Shown in pieces: positions 31,928 through 40,892 of a stretch of 64,000 nt of DNA. Position 1 is the first letter of the stretch. Every line of letters starts with the position of its first letter. The stretch is taken from positions 56,653 through 120,652 of the forward strand of contig NZ_AOMC01000091.1 of NCBI RefSeq assembly GCF_000336695.1, read 5' to 3'. The DNA is from Halococcus morrhuae DSM 1307. Its GTDB lineage: Archaea; Halobacteriota; Halobacteria; Halobacteriales; Halococcaceae. Made by a program: the position numbers and the translations under genes. Below the pieces are notes generated by a model. The model made no database searches, was not told where the DNA came from, and saw only the letters and a list, made by a program, of their open reading frames with translations.

Positions 31928-33460
31928 CTATGCCTCCCGTGCCCAGTCGCGCGAGCGCTCGACCGCCTCACTCCAGCGCTCGTAGCGGCCATCGACCGAT
32001 GCGTCCTCGTCAGGCGTGAACTCGCGGTCGATCCGCCAGTTGTCGCGCAGCTTCTCGGGATCGTCCCAGTAGCCGACGGCGAGCCCGGCGGCGTAGGCCG
32101 AGCCGAGCGCCGTCGTCTCGTCGACCTCCGGGCGCACGATGTCGGTGCCGACGATGTTCGCCTGGAGCTGACAGAGGAAGTTGTTCTTCACCGCGCCGCC
32201 GTCGACCTGAAGACTGCTGATGTCGATCCCCGCGTCGGCCTCCATCGCCTCGGCGACGTCGCGGGTCTGGTAGGCGATCGATTCGAGCGCCGCACGGACG
32301 ATGTGTGCACGCTCCGTTCCGCGGGTCATCCCGACGATCGTTCCCCTTGCACGGCCGTCCCAGTGGGGTGCGCCCAGTCCCGTGAAAGCGGGAACGAGAT
32401 AGACGCCGTCGGTCGAGTCGACGCTGCGGGCGACGGTTTCGGACTCCATCGCGTTGTCGAGCAGTTCGACGTCTTCGAGCCACTCGATGGCCGCACCCGT
32501 GACGAAGATCGAGCCTTCGAGGGCGTACTGCACCGGTTCGCCCGAGCGCTGGAACCCGATCGTGGTGAGCAGGCCGTGATCGCTCTCGACTGCCTCCTCG
32601 CCGGTGTTGAGCAGGAAGAACGACCCGGTGCCGTAGGTGTTCTTCGCATCACCGGGGTCGAAACAGGTCTGACCGAAGAGGGCGGCCTGCTGGTCGCCAA
32701 GCGCGCCGGCAACGGGGATCTCCGCGCCGAGGAACCCGTCCGCGTCGGTCGTCCCGTAGAGGTTCTCGTCGCTCGACGGACGGACTTCGGGCAGCGCCGC
32801 GCGCGGCACCCGGAACTCCTCCAGGAGCTCGTCGTCCCAGTCCATCTCGTGGATGTTGAACAGCATCGTCCGGGAGGCGTTCGTCACGTCGGTGATGTGG
32901 TTGCCCGTGAGGTTCTCGATGAGCCACGAGTCGATCGTGCCGAAGCGCACCTCGCCGTCGGCGGCGCGCTCACGGATGTCCTGCGGGCGCGAGCGCTGGA
33001 GTTTGATCGGATCGGCGTTGTCGAGGATCCACTCGGCCTTCGTCGCCGAGAAATACGCATCGGGTTCGAGACCCGTCTTCGCCTGGATCGTCTCGGCCTT
33101 GCCGTTCGTTTCGAGCCCCTCGATCCGGTCGGTGGTCCGACGATCCTGCCAGACGATCGCCCGCATGATCGGCCGGTGGGTGTCGGCATCCCAGAACAGC
33201 GTCGTCTCGCGCTGGTTGGTGACGCCGATCGCGTCGAGCCGCGTCGCGTCGATGCCGGCGCTGTCGAGCGCGTCGGCGATGACCGACTTCGTGTTCTCCC
33301 AGATCTCCATCGGGTCGTGCTCGACCCAGCCCGGTTCCGGGTAGTACTGTTCGTGTTTCTCGTAGGCACTGGCGACGACCCCGCCACCGTGGTCGAACAC
33401 CATGAACCGCGTGCCCGTCGTCCCTTGGTCGATCGCGCCGACGTACGTCCCCTCGCTCAT
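31928..33460 (-). CDS. glpK: Glycerol kinase
   Basis: A 510-residue FGGY-family glycerol kinase, which makes glycerol-3-phosphate. The phosphate-1 loop DQGTTGTRFMVFD, the IGVTNQRETT stretch near residue 80, the VWQDRR motif, and the C-terminal VDGGAVKNNFLCQ motif are all recognisable. Glycerol is a major carbon source for haloarchaea, produced by salt-tolerant algae such as Dunaliella. It is the first gene of a leftward operon with a permease-like and a zinc-ribbon gene. A 28-bp element at 33501-33528, followed by a second block at 33546-33558, is shared with the upstream region of the Orc1/Cdc6-like gene and probably regulates both. Confidence 0.97.
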   Translation of the reverse strand: MSEGTYVGAIDQGTTGTRFMVFDHGGGVVASAYEKHEQYYPEPGWVEHDPMEIWENTKSVIADALDSAGIDATRLDAIGVTNQRETTLFWDADTHRPIMRAIVWQDRRTTDRIEGLETNGKAETIQAKTGLEPDAYFSATKAEWILDNADPIKLQRSRPQDIRERAADGEVRFGTIDSWLIENLTGNHITDVTNASRTMLFNIHEMDWDDELLEEFRVPRAALPEVRPSSDENLYGTTDADGFLGAEIPVAGALGDQQAALFGQTCFDPGDAKNTYGTGSFFLLNTGEEAVESDHGLLTTIGFQRSGEPVQYALEGSIFVTGAAIEWLEDVELLDNAMESETVARSVDSTDGVYLVPAFTGLGAPHWDGRARGTIVGMTRGTERAHIVRAALESIAYQTRDVAEAMEADAGIDISSLQVDGGAVKNNFLCQLQANIVGTDIVRPEVDETTALGSAYAAGLAVGYWDDPEKLRDNWRIDREFTPDEDASVDGRYERWSEAVERSRDWAREA

Positions 33461-33500
33461 CGTCGGCTCCCGTCCGCACGCCGCGCGCTTCGACCGGTTT

Positions 33501-33558
33501 TTACTACTACCATGTATCCGTCCGTAAACAGTATCTTCTATTCACATAAATCTTGCGC
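33501..33558 (-). promoter_or_regulatory. Putative operator/promoter of glpK, shared with the Orc1/Cdc6-like gene
   Basis: A 28-bp block at 33501-33528 (beginning TTACTACT and ending CCGTAAA on the + strand) and a 13-bp block at 33546-33558 (ATAAATCTTGCGC) match the segments at 34905-34932 and 34948-34960: 22 of 28 bases in the first block, ungapped. In both copies the first block lies 41-53 nt upstream of a leftward start codon. Read on the minus strand the second block resembles BRE/TATA (GCGCAAGATTTAT), so the first block lies between the promoter and the start. Confidence 0.65.
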
Positions 33559-33622
33559 AGGCCGTGGTTTCGGCGGCCGGTCAGCTTCTCGGCGTGGAGC
33601 GACGCGCGATCCGTCCCGCTCG

Positions 33623-34852
33623 CTACGCGTTCGCGAGGCCGTGAAGCCGGCCGAAGACCCGTGTCGGGAACCGTGGTTCGAGGCGGCTCGGCGATCGGCC
33701 AGCGCCGACCGAGCGCTCCTCGTTCACCCGTTCGACGATCCCGATCTCGGCGAGTTCGTAGAGCAGCCGCTTCACCGTCCCCTTCGAGAGCTCCACGCTC
33801 GGTGTGGCGGCGACGGCGGTGGCCGCGGCGTCGACCGACGCACGCTGATCGTCGTCGATCTCGACGAGTCGGGCCAGCACCTGCTGGCGGTTCACCGAGA
33901 GCGCGAACACGCGCCCAAGCGAGACCGCCGGCCGCGGGAGGGCGTCCATGCCGACGTGGAGGTCGTGCTCGCGGACGCCCGAAACCCCCGCGATCGCCGC
34001 CTCGTCGGCCGCCGCGAACAGCACACAGAGCGCGTCGTGGGCGTTCCCGTCGGCCCAGACGGCGATGCGACGGAGCTGTTCGTGCTCGATGGCCCGCCGC
34101 GCCATCCCCGCCGACGCGCGAGCCGTCAGGATGTCGACCAGTGCAAGGTCGCGGTAGCCCGGAACCTCGATACGCTCGGGCGGGCCGTCGATCGAAAGCT
34201 CCGACGGCGGTCGATGGCCGATGGCGAGCCAGGAGAGCGAGTCGGCCATCCCGTCGAACGCCGAGACGAGCGACGCGAGCGACTGCGTGCCGGGTTCGTC
34301 GACGTGATCGAACACGACGAGCAGCCGGCGATCGTCCGCAAGCGTCTCGGCCAGCCGCGAGCGGAGCGTGTCCGTCCCGACGCCGTGTTTCGGCACCGAT
34401 TCGTCGAGCATCCCGTCGAGAACCGTCTGATAGAGGCCGAACTCGCTGCTCGCGTGGCGCGTGTCGACGTAGACGAGCGCCGGTGCCGCGTTCGTCCCGC
34501 CACGAGTCGAGGTGTGGATCACCGAACCGGAACGCGTTCCCACGCGACGGAGCTGGTCGAGCAGCGCGGTGACGACGGCCGATTTCCCGCTCCCGGACGG
34601 TCCCCAGACGTAGGCGTTCGGCGGGAGGCGGCCGTCGAACACCGGATCGACGTAGTCGAGCAGCCGTTCGAGCACCGTCCCCCGGTTGGTCGGTTCGTCG
34701 ACGTGGGCGATGGGGCTGATCGCGTGGTAGTCGAGTACGACCCGTGTCTCCCCAACCGATTCCCGTCGCCGTCGGATGCGAGCAGCGAGGTCCACGGTTA
34801 TCGACCGTACCGGCTCGGTCGTCGACCGCCGATCGACCGAACTCGTCGCCAT
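33623..34852 (-). CDS. Orc1/Cdc6-like AAA+ ATPase with degenerate sensors, inside the glycerol locus
   Basis: The 409-residue protein resembles archaeal Orc1/Cdc6: an N-terminal arm, an AAA+ domain with Walker A GPSGSGKS (residues 84-91) and Walker B LLVVFDHVDE (about 177-186), a helical lid, and a C-terminal winged helix (about residues 330-400, SKGTVKRLLYELAEIGIVERV). It is divergent from true initiators: the sensor 1 Asn is not evident, the sensor 2 position reads GNAHDA where initiators have GDAR, and the Walker B acidic pair is separated as DHVDE. No origin repeats are seen beside it. Set between glpK and gpdABC, and sharing an upstream element with glpK, it may be a transcriptional regulator of glycerol genes. 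A start at ATG 34852 is preferred to a much longer Ser/Arg-rich extension. Confidence 0.8.
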   Translation of the reverse strand: MATSSVDRRSTTEPVRSITVDLAARIRRRRESVGETRVVLDYHAISPIAHVDEPTNRGTVLERLLDYVDPVFDGRLPPNAYVWGPSGSGKSAVVTALLDQLRRVGTRSGSVIHTSTRGGTNAAPALVYVDTRHASSEFGLYQTVLDGMLDESVPKHGVGTDTLRSRLAETLADDRRLLVVFDHVDEPGTQSLASLVSAFDGMADSLSWLAIGHRPPSELSIDGPPERIEVPGYRDLALVDILTARASAGMARRAIEHEQLRRIAVWADGNAHDALCVLFAAADEAAIAGVSGVREHDLHVGMDALPRPAVSLGRVFALSVNRQQVLARLVEIDDDQRASVDAAATAVAATPSVELSKGTVKRLLYELAEIGIVERVNEERSVGAGRSPSRLEPRFPTRVFGRLHGLANA

Positions 34853-34904
34853 CGACGCCGTTCCTCGCCGTCCGACCCCCTCCCGTTCTCCCGTCTGCTG
34901 TCTG

Positions 34905-34960
34905 TTACTACTGACACGTGTTCGGCCGTAAATCATTGTATGCGGTGATAAGCCTTGTGC
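34905..34960 (-). promoter_or_regulatory. Second copy of the shared glp-locus element, upstream of the Orc1/Cdc6-like gene
   Basis: The block at 34905-34932 (TTACTACT ... CCGTAAA) matches the glpK-upstream block at 22 of 28 positions without gaps, and ATAAGCCTTGTGC at 34948-34960 matches the second block. The spacing between block starts is 43 bp here and 45 bp at glpK. It also lies 165-220 nt upstream of gpdA on the other strand, so it could act on both divergent genes. Confidence 0.65.
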
Positions 34961-35081
34961 GAACGGCGACGAACACCGCAACTGGCTCGGCGATCGATCG
35001 GGAGAATCGGACCGATCGCTCGGCTCGTTCACCGCTCGATTCCCCTTGGAAAGCCGTTATCTACGGCCACTAACCCCCCAC

Positions 35082-35096
35082 CGATAAAATAAAGCA
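35082..35096 (+). promoter_or_regulatory. Probable promoter of gpdABC
   Basis: An AT-rich TATA-like run (GATAAAATAAAG, about 35083-35094) lies 30-40 nt upstream of the gpdA start (35124) in the otherwise GC-rich divergent intergenic region. A TTATCTACGGCC stretch at 35058-35069 weakly recalls the shared glp element but is not a convincing copy. Confidence 0.45.
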
Positions 35097-35123
35097 TGTG
35101 GAGCGTCATGCACACACGGACAG

Positions 35124-36875
35124 ATGGCAACCGAAACCGAGGCGCTCGTCATCGGCGGCGGCTCGACGGGCTGTGGTATCGCGCGTGATCTCGCGCTGCG
35201 TGGCGTCGACACCACGCTCGTCGAGCGCGGCAATCTCACCCACGGGACGACGGGCCGGATGCACGGGCTGCTCCACAGCGGCGGGCGATACGCGGTCTCG
35301 GATCAGGAGAGCGCCGCCGAGTGCATCGCGGAGAGTCGCGTCCTCCGCGAGATCGCGAGCCACTGCGTCGAGATGACCGGCGGGCTGTTCGTCCAACTGC
35401 CTGCGGACGACGACGAGTATTTCGAGGAGAAGCTCGCGGGCTGTCGCGACTGTGACATTCCGGCCGAAGTGATCTCGGGCGAGGAAGCTCGGGAGATCGA
35501 ACCGTATCTCACTCGTGACGTCGAGCGCGCGATCCGGGTGCCCGACGGCGCGATCGACCCCTTTCGCCTCTGTGTTGCCAACGCCGCCGACGCCGAGAAG
35601 CACGGCGCGCGCATCGAGACCCACGCCGAGGTCACGGACGTGCTCGTTGAGGATGACCAAGTAACGGGCGTCGAGGTGCGCCACGAGAGTGGCCCGGGCA
35701 AGCGCTCACACCACGAACCCGGCACGACCGAGCGCATCGAGGCCGATCACGTGGTGAACGCGACCGGCGCGTGGGCCGGGGAGCTGGGCGCGATGGCGGG
35801 CGTCGAGGTCGAGGTCCGCCCGTCGAAGGGCGTGATGACCGTGATGAACACCCGACAGGTCGATACGGTCGTCAACCGCTGTCGGCCGAAGGGTGACGCC
35901 GACATCATCGTCCCCCACGAGACGGCCTGCATTCTCGGGACGACGGATGTGGAGGTCGAGGACCCCGACGACTACCCCGAAGAGCAGTGGGAGATCGACA
36001 TGATGATCGACACCCTCTCGGAGCTCGTGCCGATCCTGAGCGAGGCCAGAACGATCAGATCCTTCTGGGGCGTGCGCCCGCTGTACGAACCGCCTGACAC
36101 CGGCACGACCGATCCGACGGATATCACACGGCAGTTCTTCCTGCTCGATCACGCCGATCGCGACAGTCTGGAAGGGATGACGTCGATCGTGGGCGGCAAA
36201 CTCACCACCTATCGGCTGATGGCCGAGCAGATCACGGATCACGTCTGTGAGAAACTCGGCATCGAGGGGAACTGTCGCACCGCCGAGCAACCCCTCCCGG
36301 GCAGCGAGGATTTCTCGGTGCTTCGTGACTACATGGAGGAGTTCGGGCTGCGCTCGCCGGTCGGCCGCCGGAGCGCCGAACGACTGGGGAGCAAGGCCGA
36401 CGAGGTGCTGAAAACCGACGATCCCAACCCCGTTGTCTGCACCTGCGAGGCGGTCACGCGCGCGGAACTCGACCACGCCATCGCGGACGCGGGCACCGAT
36501 CTGAACGCGACGCGCATCCGCACTCGTGCCTCGATGGGCAACTGTCAGGGTGGGTTCTGTGCCCATCGGATCGCCGCACTGCTCCATCCCGAATACGACG
36601 AGGCGACGACGAGAACGGCCCTCGACGAACTGTACGAGGAGCGCTGGAAGGGCCAGCGCCACGCGCTCTGGGGCGAACAGCTCTCCCAGGCGATGCTCAA
36701 CCACGCGCTCCACGCGACCACGATGAACCGGGATCGCGATCCGGCGGCATCGGATGACGGAATCGAGTACGACCGCTTCGATGCGGGCCCGCCCACGCCG
36801 GAAGCGGCAGCCGATGGCGGTCGTGCTGGTGCGTGCGACGGAATCGACGACGGGGAGGACGACCGTGGCGATTGA
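35124..36875 (+). CDS. gpdA: Anaerobic-type glycerol-3-phosphate dehydrogenase subunit A (FAD)
   Basis: A 583-residue GlpA/GlpD-like subunit. The N-terminal FAD-binding loop [19 protein letters not shown] is intact, followed by the conserved [15 protein letters not shown] segment and the GlpA-type C-terminal [2Fe-2S]/BFD-like region with [11 protein letters not shown] and CQGGFCAHR. It oxidises glycerol-3-phosphate to DHAP, passing electrons through subunits B and C to the quinone pool. It overlaps the next gene. The start ATG 35124 follows a TATA-like box. The C-terminal 70 residues are long and acidic, as is common in halophile members. Confidence 0.96.
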   Translation: MATETEALVIGGGSTGCGIARDLALRGVDTTLVERGNLTHGTTGRMHGLLHSGGRYAVSDQESAAECIAESRVLREIASHCVEMTGGLFVQLPADDDEYFEEKLAGCRDCDIPAEVISGEEAREIEPYLTRDVERAIRVPDGAIDPFRLCVANAADAEKHGARIETHAEVTDVLVEDDQVTGVEVRHESGPGKRSHHEPGTTERIEADHVVNATGAWAGELGAMAGVEVEVRPSKGVMTVMNTRQVDTVVNRCRPKGDADIIVPHETACILGTTDVEVEDPDDYPEEQWEIDMMIDTLSELVPILSEARTIRSFWGVRPLYEPPDTGTTDPTDITRQFFLLDHADRDSLEGMTSIVGGKLTTYRLMAEQITDHVCEKLGIEGNCRTAEQPLPGSEDFSVLRDYMEEFGLRSPVGRRSAERLGSKADEVLKTDDPNPVVCTCEAVTRAELDHAIADAGTDLNATRIRTRASMGNCQGGFCAHRIAALLHPEYDEATTRTALDELYEERWKGQRHALWGEQLSQAMLNHALHATTMNRDRDPAASDDGIEYDRFDAGPPTPEAAADGGRAGACDGIDDGEDDRGD

Positions 36876-38142
36876 GGACGAGGTCTGCGTGATCGGCGGC
36901 GGGCTCGCCGGCATGACGGCCGCGCTCCGAGCGGCCCACGAGGGCGCACGGGTGCGACTGCTTTCACACAAGAAGAGCACGCTCCGGCACGCGAGCGGGC
37001 TCGTCGATATTTTGGGCTACGCCGACGGCGAACTCGTCGCCGACCCGTTCGACGCACTCTCCTCGCTCCCCAAAACTCATCCCTACCGGCGGGTCGGGAA
37101 CGATGCCGTGCGAGCCGGACTATCCCTGTTCGACGACGTGACAGGCGACGCCTACCGGGGAACCCACACCGACGCGAACGCGCTCGTGGCGACCCACGGC
37201 GGCACCGTGAAACCGACCGCGCGCTACCCGGCGCGCGTGGCCCCGGGGCTGGCGAGTCGGGATCGGAAGACGCTGCTCGTGGGGTTCGATTCGCTGACCG
37301 CCTTCGACGCGCCGCTCGCAGCCGACCACCTCGCTGCCGCCGGCGTTCCAGGCACGACGCGCGGCGTCACCGTCGCGTTCCCCGGCGATTTCAGGGCCGA
37401 CTCGCGCGTGACGCGCTTCGCCCGCGCGCTCGACGATGACGAGACCGTCGAAACCGCGAGCGGATCGACGCCGGTACGGCGCGCGCTCGCGCGGACTCTC
37501 GAATCCCATCTCGGGGACGCGGAGCGGGTCGGGTTTCCGGCGGTGCTCGGCGAGGGGGAGTCTCAGGAAGTCCGCGAAGCGCTCGAATCGTCTCTCGGGA
37601 TCGACGTGTTCGAGGTCCCGATGGGACCGCCGAGCCTGCTCGGACTCCGGCTCGAAGCGCTGTTCCAGGAAGCGCTGGACGAGGCGGGCGTACGACGGAC
37701 GACCGGCAACCCCGTCACGGAGTTCGACGCGAGCGACGGACGGATCCAAAGCGTGTCGACCGACCGCAACGGCCGACCGACACCGTTCCACGCCGACGAG
37801 TTCGTGCTCGCGACCGGTGGACTGGTCGGCAAGGGGATCGACTCGGATCGCGAGGGGGTCGTCGAACCGGTCTTCGACTGTCACGTCCCCCACCCCGACG
37901 ACCGCTACGAGTGGTTCGACGACGAGGCGTTCGGCGACCACCCGTTCGCGCGCTTCGGGGTCGACGTCGACGACGATCTGCGACCGCTCGACGCGGACGG
38001 AGGAGCGGAGTACGACAACCTCCGTGCCGCCGGGGGCGTTCTCGGCGGGGCGGATTTCGCGGCGGAGAAGTCAGGTAGCGGCATCTCGCTGGCGACCGGT
38101 CACGCGGCCGGCCGTGCGGCGGGCGCGGCGGCGAACCAGTGA
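36865..38142 (+). CDS. gpdB: Glycerol-3-phosphate dehydrogenase subunit B
   Basis: A 425-residue FAD-fold protein similar to GlpB, the second flavoprotein-like subunit of the membrane-linked GlpABC complex. The loop [21 protein letters not shown] is at the N-terminus, and the late [23 protein letters not shown] segment is typical. The start is GTG 36865, 11 nt before the gpdA stop at 36875, which removes an unsupported upstream extension of 37 residues. It overlaps the gpdC frame closely (gpdC starts 5 nt after the stop). Confidence 0.93.
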   Translation: MAIEDEVCVIGGGLAGMTAALRAAHEGARVRLLSHKKSTLRHASGLVDILGYADGELVADPFDALSSLPKTHPYRRVGNDAVRAGLSLFDDVTGDAYRGTHTDANALVATHGGTVKPTARYPARVAPGLASRDRKTLLVGFDSLTAFDAPLAADHLAAAGVPGTTRGVTVAFPGDFRADSRVTRFARALDDDETVETASGSTPVRRALARTLESHLGDAERVGFPAVLGEGESQEVREALESSLGIDVFEVPMGPPSLLGLRLEALFQEALDEAGVRRTTGNPVTEFDASDGRIQSVSTDRNGRPTPFHADEFVLATGGLVGKGIDSDREGVVEPVFDCHVPHPDDRYEWFDDEAFGDHPFARFGVDVDDDLRPLDADGGAEYDNLRAAGGVLGGADFAAEKSGSGISLATGHAAGRAAGAAANQ

Positions 38143-38147
38143 TACAC

Positions 38148-39509
38148 ATGAGCGACGCACCAACCCACGACGCCGACGAGTTCGAACCGGTGGACGTCTT
38201 CGAGACGACCGAGATGGATCTCCGCCCGGGCGCGGACGACTGTTACAAGTGTTCGACGTGTGATACGTCCTGTCCGGTCGCCGAGGTCGACGACGAGTTC
38301 CCCGGCCCGAAGTTCCAGGGCCCCGAACAGTGGCGGCTCAAGCGTAAGGAAGATCACGAGATCGACGACTCGATCACCTCCTGTTCGAACTGTATGCGCT
38401 GTGACGACGCCTGTCCCTCCTCGGTGCCGCTGAGCCAGATGCACAACACCGCACGCGGCGAGTACGTCGAGAATCAGCGGTTCGGCCGGGAGGCGCTGTC
38501 GGCGCTCGTCGACGGCAGTCCACGCGAGGCGCTCGAAATCGTCCGTGAGGGCCAGGACGGGCTCGTCGAACGACTCAGGAATCGAATTCTCGCGAACTAC
38601 CACACGTCGGCGTGGCTCGCCTCCTACGCCCCGAGCGTCGCGAACTTCGTCATGAACTTCGGGCCGGCGCGCTGGGCGATGGCAAAGACGATGGGCGTGA
38701 CGAGCGAGCGCGAGTTCCCGGCGTTCGCCGACCACACCTTCCGCGAGTGGTGGACCGCCCGCGGTGGTGCGCAGGTTTCGAATCCCGACAAGCGGGTGGC
38801 GTACTTCCACGGCTGTTACTCGAACTTCAACACGCCCGAGGTCGGCAAGGCGATGGTCAGAGTGTACGAGGAGTTCGGCTACGAGATCCTCGTTCCGCCA
38901 CAGAAGTGCTCGGGTACGCCGATGTTCGCCAACGGGATGCTCGGCGACGCGCGCCGCCACGCCGAGACCAACGTGAAGAACCTCGCCGCAGCGATCGAGA
39001 ACGGAGCCGAGATCGTCGCCTCCTGTACCTCCTGTTCGATGGCGCTCGGCCAGGAGTACCCCGAACTGTTCGATCTCGACGGCATCGAGGACGTCGCCGC
39101 CCACACCTACGAGGGCGTCGAGTATCTCCGCCTGCACGAGGATCTGGAGGGCGCACTCGATGAAGCGTCCGTCGAGGGAAGCGAGTTCGCCTACCACGCC
39201 CCGTGTCACGCACGCAATCAGGGGCTCGACACGCAGGCCGTCGAACTGTTCTCGGATCTCGACGGCGTCGCCATCGAGGACGTCGGCGATTCCTGTTCGG
39301 GGATTTCAGGGACTTACGGCTGGAAAGAGGAGAAGTACGACTACTCGATGGAGATCGGCGAGGAGATGTTCGAGCATATGGAGCACGCCGACGGCGAGAC
39401 CGGGATGACCGAGTGTCCGACCTGCGCGATGCAGATGGAACACGGCACCGGCTACGAGATCCGCCACCCGCTCGAACTGCTCGAAGAGGCACTGGTCACG
39501 GGCTCGTAA
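38148..39509 (+). CDS. gpdC: Glycerol-3-phosphate dehydrogenase subunit C (iron-sulfur/CCG)
   Basis: A 453-residue GlpC-like protein. It has two ferredoxin-type [4Fe-4S] motifs near the N-terminus (CYKCSTCDTSCP and CSNCMRCDDACP) and two CCG cysteine-rich domains further on (GTPMFANGM / CTSCSMALGQEYPEL; HAPCHARNQG / CSGISGTYGW). GlpC anchors the dehydrogenase and passes electrons to quinone. An in-frame GTG at 38139 is less likely than ATG 38148. It ends the rightward operon; the next gene starts 95 nt later behind an iron-type operator. Confidence 0.95.
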   Translation: MSDAPTHDADEFEPVDVFETTEMDLRPGADDCYKCSTCDTSCPVAEVDDEFPGPKFQGPEQWRLKRKEDHEIDDSITSCSNCMRCDDACPSSVPLSQMHNTARGEYVENQRFGREALSALVDGSPREALEIVREGQDGLVERLRNRILANYHTSAWLASYAPSVANFVMNFGPARWAMAKTMGVTSEREFPAFADHTFREWWTARGGAQVSNPDKRVAYFHGCYSNFNTPEVGKAMVRVYEEFGYEILVPPQKCSGTPMFANGMLGDARRHAETNVKNLAAAIENGAEIVASCTSCSMALGQEYPELFDLDGIEDVAAHTYEGVEYLRLHEDLEGALDEASVEGSEFAYHAPCHARNQGLDTQAVELFSDLDGVAIEDVGDSCSGISGTYGWKEEKYDYSMEIGEEMFEHMEHADGETGMTECPTCAMQMEHGTGYEIRHPLELLEEALVTGS

Positions 39510-39549
39510 CGTCGATACGGTCGACCATCCCAGCGACCGTTCCTACTGT

Positions 39550-39599
39550 TTCGGCAAGCCTAAAAACCGAAACCGATATATCGTTTTAGGCTGGCCTAA
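39550..39599. promoter_or_regulatory. Two iron-responsive-type palindromes around the promoter of the substrate-binding protein gene
   Basis: A perfect palindrome TTAGGC-TG-GCCTAA lies at 39586-39599, and a near copy TTCGGC-AA-GCCTAA (one change) at 39550-39563, 36 bp apart centre to centre. A TATA-like box (GATATATCG) lies between them at about 39575-39583. Known iron-dependent regulators of haloarchaea (Idr/SirR, DtxR family) are associated with TTAGG-type palindromes, so iron repression of the downstream gene is likely. Confidence 0.7.
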
Positions 39600-39604
39600 C
39601 TCGT

Positions 39605-40780
39605 ATGGACACCGAGCCGACGACACACCGGGTACCGACGCGACGCGACTGTCTGAAATACGGCGGTGCGGCGGTTGGCGGGGGACTGCTCGCGGGTTGC
39701 ACAGGAAAGGGCGAGTCGGGCAACGGGACGAGCGGCTCCAGCGGGACGACGACAGGATCGGGGAGATCGCACTCGGTGACGATGGCACCGGTGGGCGACG
39801 TCGAGTTCGAGAGCATCCCGGAGACGTGGATCGCGAACAACGGCAGCTGGGCGGACATGGGGATCGCGCTCGGCCGGGAACCGCCGAAGGGGCTCTGGCG
39901 ACCCAACCGGTATCACACGCACGTCTACGACGACGTCCCGGGCATCGACGTGCACTGGAAGGACCTCGACGAGCTGTGGGGCAAGTCGCTCAGCAAGGAG
40001 CGGTTCTACGAGCTCGGTGCCGACGTCCACGTGTTCGATCCCGTCTTCGTGCTGAGCCGATCGAAATGGAAGCAGGCCGATCTCGACGAAATCCGCGAGA
40101 ACGTCGGCCCCGTGTTCGGCAACAGCAGCTACTCTCGCGCGTTCCAGTGGCACGACCATCGGTACTACTCCCTCTACGAGGCGTTCGAGAAGCTCGCGCA
40201 AGTCTTCGGCGCGGAGCAGCGCTATCGCGCGTTCGAGCAGCTCCATGACGAGTTCATCGGTCGGGTGCAAGACCGCCTCCCGCCGGAATCCGAGCGCCCC
40301 TCCGTGGCGATCCTCCTCGTTTCCTCGAACGAGCCCGAGGAGTTCTATCCCTACCCGATCAACGAGGGAACGTCGTACAAACAGTGGCGCGATCTCGGTG
40401 CCACGAGCGCCCTCGAAGAAGCTGGAATAAAGGACTACTACGTCTCCGGCGGGACGATCGACTACGAGACGCTGGTCGAGGCCGATCCGGACGTCCTGCT
40501 CATGTGGGACGGCCGCGGTCGCTTCGAGCGCATGTCCCGCGAGGAATTCCAGGACACGCTCGTCTCGTTCATGGAGAACCACGACGTGGCGAGCCAGCTG
40601 ACCGCCGTCGAGAACGACGCCGTTCACCGCGGTGCCGGCATCTATCAGGGGCCGATCATCAACCTCGCGTGGACCGAGCGCGGCGCGTGGCAGCTCTATC
40701 CCGACGAGTTCGATCGGGACGAACAATTATTCGATCGCCAGCGCGTCGCCGACATCGTCGCGGGGAGCGTCTCGCCGTGA
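39605..40780 (+). CDS. Iron-complex type ABC transporter substrate-binding lipoprotein
   Basis: A 391-residue secreted solute-binding protein. The N-terminus has a Tat-type Arg pair (RR, residues 13-14) and a lipobox ending in LLAGC (Cys32), so it should be exported by Tat and lipid-anchored outside. A Ser/Gly/Thr-rich linker follows. The rest fits the iron-siderophore (FecB/FhuD) fold: DVEFESIPETWIANNGSWADMGIALG near the start and a helix-rich middle. No permease or ATPase gene is adjacent, so the transport partners must be elsewhere. The start ATG 39605 sits 6 nt after a TTAGGC-type palindrome. Confidence 0.88.
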   Translation: MDTEPTTHRVPTRRDCLKYGGAAVGGGLLAGCTGKGESGNGTSGSSGTTTGSGRSHSVTMAPVGDVEFESIPETWIANNGSWADMGIALGREPPKGLWRPNRYHTHVYDDVPGIDVHWKDLDELWGKSLSKERFYELGADVHVFDPVFVLSRSKWKQADLDEIRENVGPVFGNSSYSRAFQWHDHRYYSLYEAFEKLAQVFGAEQRYRAFEQLHDEFIGRVQDRLPPESERPSVAILLVSSNEPEEFYPYPINEGTSYKQWRDLGATSALEEAGIKDYYVSGGTIDYETLVEADPDVLLMWDGRGRFERMSREEFQDTLVSFMENHDVASQLTAVENDAVHRGAGIYQGPIINLAWTERGAWQLYPDEFDRDEQLFDRQRVADIVAGSVSP

Positions 40781-40892
40781 GCCGGAACACGCCGTTCGAC
40801 CGTGCGAACTACTCCGTCGATCGTCCGTCGACCGTTTCGTGCCGGAACAGCACGGTTGGGCCGCCAACTGAGGAGCGGGGGTAGAGCGGATC

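Noticed and set aside
31658..34948. Long open frame on the plus strand (1096 codons) over glpK and the Orc1/Cdc6-like gene
   Set aside because: It is the shadow of two well-supported minus-strand genes; its composition is low-complexity Arg/Val/Asp with no domain.
34853..35123. Replication origin next to the Orc1/Cdc6-like gene
   Set aside because: I looked for origin recognition repeats in the 271 bp upstream of the gene. The AT-rich parts look like promoters, and no repeated G-run/TTCC-type origin box is present more than once.
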